A stretch of DNA of 5,139 nt from Micromonosporaceae bacterium (lineage in GTDB: Bacteria; Actinomycetota; Actinomycetes; Mycobacteriales; Micromonosporaceae), in the NCBI GenBank assembly GCA_019689695.1, contig JADGHA010000324.1, positions 1-5,139 on the forward strand, given 5' to 3'. The translations under genes and the position numbers were made by a program. Positions 1-5,139 of this stretch are shown here, one piece after another. Under the pieces are notes generated by a model. It ran no database searches. It saw only the letters and a list, made by a program, of their open reading frames with translations, and was not told where the DNA came from. Positions within the stretch are counted from its first letter, which is position 1, and every line of letters starts with the position of its first letter.

Positions 1-649
1 AACCAGCCACGACCACGACCAGACCGACCACGAGGCCGTCAAACCCCGACTGCTTCATGGTCAACGCGCCACCCGCAGCCACCCCGGCCGCGAACAACCA
101 TCCGATCGCGCCCACCCGCCGCCACCACAACGCCGCCGCCACGGCCGCCGTGGCGAACACGCTCGCGGGCAGCTCGCCGTTGAACGTGAACCCCTCGGTG
201 TGCGGAGCGACACCCACCACCGCGTACACCGCAGCCGCCGCGACCCCGCACGCCCGGCCGAGCAGCAGCCAGCCGATGAGTCCTATGAAGACAGTGAGGG
301 CGACGCCGCTGAGCACGGCAGCCAACCGGATCGTCCACTGCCCATCACCGATGGCCAGCAACATCCGGTACGCCAGGATGAGCCCCTGTGGACGATCGAT
401 CCACGCGTCGTCGTCGTACAGCCGACCGCCACGCGCCCATTGCTGCGCGACGTACGCGAACCCACCCTCGTCGATGCTGACGCCGGTCCAGATGAACGGC
501 AACCGCAGCCCGGCGGCGACGACGGCGGCACCGCATATCGCAGCGACGGCAAGCGCGGTCGGGTTGGACGGCCGGCGAAACATCGCCGCCGACCATACCC
601 GACGGGTCTGGAAGCCGTGCTTCAAACCAGGGGCGTCAACAGTGGCCAC
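1..649 (-). CDS. GT39/RgtA-D-like polyprenyl-phosphate-dependent membrane glycosyltransferase, N-terminal part (runs off left edge)
   Basis: The frame is open for 216 codons from GTG at 649 to the window edge, without a stop, so the 3' part is missing. After a short cytoplasmic N-terminus comes a first membrane segment (about 31-48). The outward loop follows, with GVSIDEGGFAYVAQQW (56-71) and LYDDDAWIDRPQGL (77-90), then R95 in AYRM. This is the typical first loop of GT-C enzymes of the PMT/ArnT/RgtA-D group, where the Asp-Glu pair (D60, E61) supplies the likely catalytic acid. More hydrophobic segments follow (about 105-130, 133-148, 162-174, 181-197, 204-215), and GFTFNGEL (153-160) and TMKQ (197-200) resemble conserved positions of actinobacterial relatives. 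Donor and acceptor cannot be told from the sequence. A role in envelope glycolipid or protein glycosylation is inference. The GTG at 649 has GGAG six bases upstream. The alternatives, GTG at 661 and ATG at 583, have none as good. Codon use is softer than in glnE. Confidence 0.82.
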   Translation of the reverse strand, partial: MATVDAPGLKHGFQTRRVWSAAMFRRPSNPTALAVAAICGAAVVAAGLRLPFIWTGVSIDEGGFAYVAQQWARGGRLYDDDAWIDRPQGLILAYRMLLAIGDGQWTIRLAAVLSGVALTVFIGLIGWLLLGRACGVAAAAVYAVVGVAPHTEGFTFNGELPASVFATAAVAAALWWRRVGAIGWLFAAGVAAGGALTMKQSGFDGLVVGLVVVVAG

Positions 650-2213
650 GGGACTCTCCACTCGCCACCGGCTGTGGCGATCGTTGCCGAGGCGGCGAGC
701 TGGCCGCCCAGACCGGCGACCGCGCCAGATGTGACAGCGGCCGGTGCCGCCGCCACGCCATCACGCAGAACCCGATCACGAGCGCGGTCATCGCCAGCGC
801 ACCGGGAAAGCGGGTAAGCCGGGCCACTCCTGTCCCATCCGGCAGGACGAGAAAGCAGATCACCGCGCAGGGGGCGGCGAACCATTGGATCCGGCTGGCG
901 GTCGCGGCGAGTATGGCCAGCGGCCAGATCGCGTACCACGGCTGGAACACCGGCCCGAGCGCGACGGTGGCCGCGAGGGCGAGCCCCGCGCCGTAGTGGG
1001 CGTCGCGGGGTGGGGTCTGCCACCACAGCACCACCAGCACTACGGCGAGCGTGACCATACCGAGGACGCGGGTGACGGGGACGGCGTCGAAGTGCGCGCC
1101 GAACAGCCGTCCGGCGTACTCGATCGTCTGGCCTACGGCCGTCGACGGAGAGGTCCACAGCACCGTGTCCTCGCTGTACTTCAGCGCGCCGACCCATCCG
1201 AAGCCGAGCCCGGATCCGAGCGTGACACCGAACACGGCCGCGAGCGCGCCGCCCACGACGAAGCTGCCCTCGCGGACCAGCGCGCGAACCGGATGGGGCC
1301 CGACGGCCGCGGCCAGCGCCGCGAACGGCACCACGACCACAGCTGTCGCCTTCACCAGTACGGCCAGCCCGAGCAGGGCGCCGCCCCCGACCAGATGCCA
1401 CCGCGTGCGCGGTGAGACGAGGGCGAGTCCAGCGACCATCAAGCCGATCATCAGGGCGTCGTTGTGCGCGCCGGACACCAGGTGTACGCCGACGAGGGGA
1501 CAGGCCAGGGCCAGCCAGAGGGCCCGACTCTCCGGCACCCCGCACCGCTTGGCCAGCACCGGCAGGGACACCGCGGCGAGGCCGACACCGACCAAGGCGA
1601 CCATCCGCAGCAGCACGATCGTTACTGACAATGACCCGCCGACTGTGGCCGCGGCGCCGGCGATCAGCACGAAGAGCGGGCCGTACGGTGCCGGTGTGTC
1701 GCGCCAGACCGGCGAGACCGTGTCCAACCACTGGCAGGGCAGGTCCGCCGCGCTGACGTCATACGGATTGTGCCCGGCCGCGTACACATCGCCCTGGCAG
1801 GCGTAGGAGTAGACGTCCCGGCTCTCCAGCGCCGGCGCGACCAGCAACGGCAGCAACCACAGGCCGGCCGTCACGTACGCCCAGCGCGTGGACGGCACCC
1901 GGTCGCGCGCCGCCCACCAGGCGCCGGTCATCAGCGCGGTGCCGATCAGCCAGCTGATCAGGATCACCGGAGCGTGCTCGGCGTTCCAGACCCGGACCGG
2001 GGGCACCTGCAGCTGCGGCCGGGCGCCGCCGAGGTAGGCGGCGACGGAGAGCAGCGCGGCGCCGGCCAGACCGGCGTACCTGACGAGACGGACCTGGGGC
2101 ACGCCGGCTATTGTCGCGTACCGCAACGGGACGCCTCCGGGCATACCCGGCCGAATGGCCCGCACGAGCGCCGCAATTCCGATGGCCCGGCGTCGCATGG
2201 CGGTGTCAGCCAT
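636..2213 (-). CDS. mptB: Polyprenol-phosphate-mannose-dependent alpha-1,6-mannosyltransferase, MptB-type GT-C membrane protein
   Basis: This 525-residue integral membrane protein has roughly 12-14 hydrophobic segments, for example 44-61, 82-100, 112-129, 178-221, 253-300, 313-333, 383-398, 407-457 and 470-487. Family motifs are ESRDVYSYACQGD (130-142), NPY (149-151), W-RDTPAPYGPL (170-180), HND (250-252), VLVK (285-288) and FQPWYAIWPL (423-432). They match the MptB/GT-C fold, in which an acidic residue in an outward loop (here most likely D133) is catalytic and the donor is polyprenyl-phosphate-mannose. In mycobacteria and corynebacteria MptB extends the alpha-1,6-mannan core of lipomannan. 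The same acceptor here is inference. Charge distribution puts the 130-177 loop outside. The ATG at 2213 is chosen because GGAG lies 10 bases upstream. The frame stays open to 2561, but that stretch only shadows glnE and has no membrane character. A second ATG at 2198 lacks a ribosome binding site. The last 38 residues are a hydrophilic Arg/Pro/Ser-rich tail ending in Cys. A generic GT87-type glycosyltransferase is the alternative name. Confidence 0.85.
   Translation of the reverse strand: MADTAMRRRAIGIAALVRAIRPGMPGGVPLRYATIAGVPQVRLVRYAGLAGAALLSVAAYLGGARPQLQVPPVRVWNAEHAPVILISWLIGTALMTGAWWAARDRVPSTRWAYVTAGLWLLPLLVAPALESRDVYSYACQGDVYAAGHNPYDVSAADLPCQWLDTVSPVWRDTPAPYGPLFVLIAGAAATVGGSLSVTIVLLRMVALVGVGLAAVSLPVLAKRCGVPESRALWLALACPLVGVHLVSGAHNDALMIGLMVAGLALVSPRTRWHLVGGGALLGLAVLVKATAVVVVPFAALAAAVGPHPVRALVREGSFVVGGALAAVFGVTLGSGLGFGWVGALKYSEDTVLWTSPSTAVGQTIEYAGRLFGAHFDAVPVTRVLGMVTLAVVLVVLWWQTPPRDAHYGAGLALAATVALGPVFQPWYAIWPLAILAATASRIQWFAAPCAVICFLVLPDGTGVARLTRFPGALAMTALVIGFCVMAWRRHRPLSHLARSPVWAASSPPRQRSPQPVASGESRGHC
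656..659 (-). promoter_or_regulatory. Ribosome binding site for the GT39-like gene, inside the mptB-type gene
   Basis: The minus strand reads TGGAGAGTCCCGTG, with GGAG six bases before the GTG at 649. This near-ideal spacing singles out that GTG as the start rather than the in-frame GTG at 661, whose T and G bases border the motif itself. The upstream gene terminates at 638-636, 14 bases into this gene, so ribosomes finishing gene 2 can reinitiate locally. Confidence 0.75.
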
Positions 2214-5136
2214 GGAACACCCGCTCCATGGCGGCGCGGGCGCGGCGGGTGGTGCGCAGGTAATGGTCCAGGAACCGTCCGTGGTCGGTCTCGCCCAGCA
2301 GGCGGGCCACCCCGGCCAGCTCCACGCCCTGCCGGGGCAGCTGGTCGCCGGCCCGGCCGCGGACCAGGGTGAGCGCGTTGCGCACCCGCGAGGCGAGCGT
2401 CCAGCCGGCGGCCAGCGCCTCCGCGTCCGCCGCGCCGACCAGGCCGGCGTCGCGCGCCGCCGCCAGCGCGTCGAGGGTACGGGTGGTGCGCAGGCCGCGC
2501 ACCTGATGGCCGTACCGGAGCTGGAGCAGCTGCACCGTCCACTCCACATCGGACAATCCACCCCGGCCCAGCTTGGTGTGCGTGGCGGAGTCCGCGCCGC
2601 GCGGCAGCCGCTCAGTCTCCACCCGCGCCTTGATCCGGCGGATCTCGGTGACCTGCTCCCGGGTCAACCCCGCCTTCGGGTACCGGATCCGGTCGGCGAG
2701 CGCGAGGAACCGCTCGCCCAGCCCGGCGTCCCCGCACACGTAGCGGGCGCGCAGCAGCGCCTGCGCCTCCCACACCCTCGACCACCGTGCGTAGTACTGC
2801 ACGTACGCATCGAGGCTGCGCACCAGCGGCCCCTGCCGCCCCTCCGGGCGCAGGTCCGCGTCCACGCCGACCGGCGGATCCGGGGCGGGCATACTGAGCA
2901 GCCGGCGCAGCTCCTCCGCGATCGCGTGCGCCGCGCCGCTGGCCGCGTCCCCGGGCATGCCCGGCGGCGCCTCGTACACGAACAGCACGTCCGCATCCGA
3001 GGAGTAGCCCATCTCGTACCCGCCCAGCCGGCCCATGCCGACGATGGTGAACCGCAGCTCGGGCACTGCGCCGGCCGCGGCGCGGGCCACCTGCAGCGCG
3101 GCGGCGAGCGTGGCATCGGCCACATCGGACAGCGCGTCGCCCACAGTGGACACGTCGAGCGGGTGTGGCGGGGCGAGGGTGCCTGCGGTGCCGAGCACGT
3201 CGGCGGCGGCGAGCCGGAACAGCTCGCGCCGGCGAAGCGCGCGGACCGCGGCGATGGCGGCCTCCGGCTCCACCGCGGACTCCAGGTGCCGGGCCGCAGC
3301 GGCGGCGAAGCCGTGGCGCAGTACCTCCGCCGGGCGCGCGGCGAGCTCATCGTCGTCCGCCAGCAGCCGCAGCGCCTCCGGATCGCGGGTCAGCAGGTCG
3401 ACGACGTACCGGGACAGGCCCAGCTGCCGGGCCAGCCGCAGCGCCACCGGACCCTCGTCGCGCAGCAGGCGCAGGTACCACGGCGTACTGCCCAGCTTCT
3501 CGGAGACCTGCCGGTAGGCGAGCAGACCACGGTCGGGCTCGGGGGCGTCGGCGAACTCCTCCAGCAGTACGGGCAGCAGGGTGCGCTGGATCGCCGCGGT
3601 GCGCGACACCCCGCCGGTGAGTGCCTGGATGTGTCGCAGGGCGCCGGGCGGGTCGGCGAAGCCGAGTACCTCCAACCGCTTCTGTGCCTCGGCCGGGGTC
3701 AGCCGCAGCGACTCGGCCGGCACCCGGGCCACCGCCTCCAGCAACGGCCGGTAGAGCAGCTTGGCGTGCAGCCGGCGTACCTCCGCGGCGTGCGCCACCC
3801 AGTCGGCCCGGAACGCCTCGACCGCGTCGCCGCGCGGCCCGGACGTGTACCCCATGGCGTGCGCCAGCCAGCGGACGGCGTCGGGGTTGGCGGGGACGGT
3901 ATGGGTGCGCCGCAACGACTGCAGCTGCAGGCGGTGCTCGACCGAGCGGAGGAAGCGGTACCCGCGGACCAGCGCCTCGCCGTCGGCGCGGCCCACGTAC
4001 CCGCCGGAGACCAGCGCCCGCAGCGCCGGCAGCGTGCCCGCCTCGCGCAGCGACTCGTCGCCGCGGCCGTGCACCAGCTGCAACAGCTGGACGGCGAACT
4101 CGATGTCGCGCAGCCCGCCCGGCCCGCGCTTGATCTCGCGGTCCAGCTCGGCCTGCGGCACGTTGTCGAGAATGCGCCGCCGCATGGCGCGCACGTCCTC
4201 CACCGCCTCCGGCCGCTCCGCGGCCTGCCACAGCAGCGGCTGCAGCGCGTCCAGCCACTCCCTGGCCAGCACGGTGTCCCCAGTGGCCGGTCGTGCCTTG
4301 AGCAGCGCCTGGAACTCCCAGGTACGCGCCCAGCGGCGGTAGTACGCCAGGTGGCTGGCGAGGGTGCGCACCAGCGGCCCGCGGCTGCCCTCCGGGCGCA
4401 GCGCGGCGTCCACCGGCCAGGCGACCTGCCCGCAGATCTCGATCAGCCGGGTGGCGACCGCGGTGGCCGCGGGCAGGTCCTCGTCGCCGCGGGCGACGAA
4501 GATGACATCCACATCGGACACATAGTTGAGCTCGCGGCCACCGCACTTGCCCATCGCCACCACGGCCAGCCGCGGCTCGACCCCGCCGGCCCGCTCGTCC
4601 ACCGCGATGCGGTAGGCGGCGGCGAGGGTCGCGTCGGCGAGCGCGGAGAGCGCGGCCATGACCTGTTCCAGGCCACGCCCGCCGGTCAGGTCCGCGGCGG
4701 CCACCCGCAGCAGTGCCCTGCGGTACGCCCGGCGCAGCCCGGCGACGGTGAGGTCGCTGGCCTCCAGCGCGCCGTCGGCGACCGGAGCCGCCCCGTCCTC
4801 CCCGCTGGCGAGCGCGCCCCACTGGCCCGGGTTGGCCACCAGGTGGTCACCGAGCGCGGAGGAGGCGCCGAGCACGGCGATGAGCCGCCGGCGCAGCCCG
4901 CTGTCCGCGCGCAGCGCCGCCATCAGGTTGGTCGGGCCCTCCCGCTCCACCATGCGGTGCAGCTGCCGCAGCGCCAGGTCCGGATCCGCGGCCCGGGACA
5001 GCGCCGTGAGCAGCTCGGCCGCGCCCTCGTCGGCCGGCTCCTGGGCCGCCTCGTCCCACAGGCCGAGCCCGACCGCCTCCCGCAGCGTCAGGCCGTACCG
5101 CGCCAGCCGCCCCGCCGCACTCGTGGGCCGGCTCAC
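2206..5136 (-). CDS. glnE: Bifunctional glutamine synthetase adenylyltransferase / adenylyl-removing enzyme (GlnE)
   Basis: GlnE adds AMP to, and removes it from, a tyrosine of glutamine synthetase in the cytoplasm, turning the enzyme down or up with nitrogen status. The 976-residue protein has the family's duplicated layout and usual length. The N-terminal adenylyl-removing half has the nucleotidyltransferase signature GKCGGRELNYVSDVDVIF (about 196-213, metal-binding D208 and D210), a third Asp at D243 in VDAALRPEG, and the helical segment KRGPGGLRDIEF (336-347). The C-terminal adenylyltransferase half repeats these as GMGRLGGYEMGYSSDADVLF (700-719, D714 and D716), D759 in VDADLRPEG, and LGRGGLSDVEW (856-866). 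All key acidic residues are present, so both activities are expected. The start is GTG at 5136, and the next residues (MSRPTSAAGRLARYGL) look like a normal GlnE N-terminus. Only three bases lie upstream, so no ribosome binding site can be seen and a start further upstream cannot be excluded. The stop TGA overlaps the next gene. Third positions are nearly all G or C (58 of the first 60 codons). Confidence 0.97.
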   Translation of the reverse strand: MSRPTSAAGRLARYGLTLREAVGLGLWDEAAQEPADEGAAELLTALSRAADPDLALRQLHRMVEREGPTNLMAALRADSGLRRRLIAVLGASSALGDHLVANPGQWGALASGEDGAAPVADGALEASDLTVAGLRRAYRRALLRVAAADLTGGRGLEQVMAALSALADATLAAAYRIAVDERAGGVEPRLAVVAMGKCGGRELNYVSDVDVIFVARGDEDLPAATAVATRLIEICGQVAWPVDAALRPEGSRGPLVRTLASHLAYYRRWARTWEFQALLKARPATGDTVLAREWLDALQPLLWQAAERPEAVEDVRAMRRRILDNVPQAELDREIKRGPGGLRDIEFAVQLLQLVHGRGDESLREAGTLPALRALVSGGYVGRADGEALVRGYRFLRSVEHRLQLQSLRRTHTVPANPDAVRWLAHAMGYTSGPRGDAVEAFRADWVAHAAEVRRLHAKLLYRPLLEAVARVPAESLRLTPAEAQKRLEVLGFADPPGALRHIQALTGGVSRTAAIQRTLLPVLLEEFADAPEPDRGLLAYRQVSEKLGSTPWYLRLLRDEGPVALRLARQLGLSRYVVDLLTRDPEALRLLADDDELAARPAEVLRHGFAAAAARHLESAVEPEAAIAAVRALRRRELFRLAAADVLGTAGTLAPPHPLDVSTVGDALSDVADATLAAALQVARAAAGAVPELRFTIVGMGRLGGYEMGYSSDADVLFVYEAPPGMPGDAASGAAHAIAEELRRLLSMPAPDPPVGVDADLRPEGRQGPLVRSLDAYVQYYARWSRVWEAQALLRARYVCGDAGLGERFLALADRIRYPKAGLTREQVTEIRRIKARVETERLPRGADSATHTKLGRGGLSDVEWTVQLLQLRYGHQVRGLRTTRTLDALAAARDAGLVGAADAEALAAGWTLASRVRNALTLVRGRAGDQLPRQGVELAGVARLLGETDHGRFLDHYLRTTRRARAAMERVFHG
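2224..2227 (-). promoter_or_regulatory. Ribosome binding site for the mptB-type gene, inside glnE
   Basis: The minus strand reads GGAGCGGGTGTTCC immediately before ATG at 2213, which leaves 10 bases between GGAG and the start. This is slightly long but workable. It lies in the last codons of glnE. The glnE stop (2208-2206) falls inside the first codons of the next gene, an 8-base overlap (2206-2213) that favours translational coupling. It decides the start, because the in-frame ATG at 2198 has no such motif. Confidence 0.7.
2743..2853 (-). repeat. GlnE internal duplication, copy 2 (adenylyltransferase half)
   Basis: This encodes residues 762-798, LRPEGRQGPLVRSL through QALLRAR, the partner of the copy at residues 246-282. 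The strictly shared positions include LRPEG, GPLVR, YY, RW, WE and QALL, just after the third active-site Asp of each domain (D243 and D759). Confidence 0.85.
4291..4401 (-). repeat. GlnE internal duplication, copy 1 (adenylyl-removing half)
   Basis: This encodes residues 246-282, LRPEGSRGPLVRTL through QALLKAR. It pairs with residues 762-798 in the other half of the same protein, with 24 of 37 residues identical by hand alignment. The repeat reflects the ancient duplication that gave GlnE its two nucleotidyltransferase domains and is not a mobile or tandem DNA repeat. Confidence 0.85.
5133..5136 (-). other. GTGA at the glnE start: possible 4-base overlap with an upstream gene
   Basis: The glnE start codon and the next base read GTGA on the minus strand. 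This contains TGA in the frame a 4-base stop/start overlap would use. If an upstream gene on the same strand ends here, its last codon would be GGG. Mycobacteria place a glutamine synthetase gene (glnA2) next to glnE, so a glnA-type gene is a reasonable guess, but it lies outside the window and cannot be seen. Confidence 0.3.
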
Positions 5137-5139
5137 CCC

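Noticed and set aside
137..155. Near-perfect palindrome with two 9-base arms around C146 (CGCCACGGC and GCCGTGGCG)
   Set aside because: It lies within a coding stretch for an Ala/Val-rich membrane helix. The loop is one base with no T-run, so it is not a terminator, and such matches arise easily in repeated GCC/GGC codons.
407..415. Triplet run (three GAC codons on the minus strand) as a microsatellite
   Set aside because: Three units only. They encode DDD in the loop before WIDRPQG, which is compatible with normal protein sequence.
57..734. Long plus-strand open frame opposite the GT39-like gene
   Set aside because: Its translation is Ala/Pro/Arg/Thr-rich without any domain, it lies fully antisense to a gene with clear motifs and a good ribosome binding site, and long antisense frames are expected in DNA of this GC content.
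2214..2561. Upstream extension of the mptB-type reading frame to an ATG at 2561
   Set aside because: This stretch overlaps glnE, has no hydrophobic segments and reads as a Pro/Ala/Arg shadow. The ATG at 2213 has its own GGAG.
3919..3930. CTGCAGCTGCAG tandem palindrome as a possible operator
   Set aside because: It lies deep inside glnE where it encodes part of LQLQS in a helical segment. It is far from any start and there is no second copy at a promoter-like position.
3347..4822. 491-codon minus-strand frame inside glnE
   Set aside because: It is an out-of-frame shadow made almost entirely of Arg, Gly, Ala and Pro. The overlapping glnE frame carries all the conserved catalytic motifs.

Overview
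The window is very GC-rich, with coding third positions almost always G or C. All three genes that can be supported lie on the minus strand and are read from right to left. The protein motifs and codon use point to a high-GC actinobacterium. Resemblance to Micromonosporaceae-type proteins is recalled from memory only, because no search was possible. This looks like a chromosomal housekeeping region. I saw no insertion sequence, CRISPR array, tRNA, rRNA, phage gene or attachment site.

Layout in transcription order: (1) positions 5136 to 2206 hold a full-length glnE, the bifunctional glutamine synthetase adenylyltransferase/adenylyl-removing enzyme. It starts at a GTG three bases from the right edge of the window. 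(2) Positions 2213 to 636 hold a 525-residue multi-pass GT-C mannosyltransferase of the MptB type. Its start overlaps the glnE stop by 8 bases. (3) Positions 649 to 1 hold the first 216 codons of a second multi-pass glycosyltransferase (GT39/RgtA-D-like). It begins with a GTG that overlaps the end of gene 2 by 14 bases and runs off the left edge.

There is no intergenic space, so no stretch of 300 bases lacks a gene. Promoters and terminators must lie outside the window or inside coding sequence. Each internal gene start has a GGAG ribosome binding site inside the preceding gene, so the three genes very probably form one translationally coupled transcript.

GlnE tunes glutamine synthetase activity to nitrogen supply in the cytoplasm. 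The two membrane enzymes probably transfer sugars from polyprenyl-phosphate donors to lipoglycan, glycolipid or protein acceptors on the outer face of the membrane. Why nitrogen control and envelope glycosylation share a transcript is the most interesting question here. I found no clear sign of an undescribed defence or mobile system.
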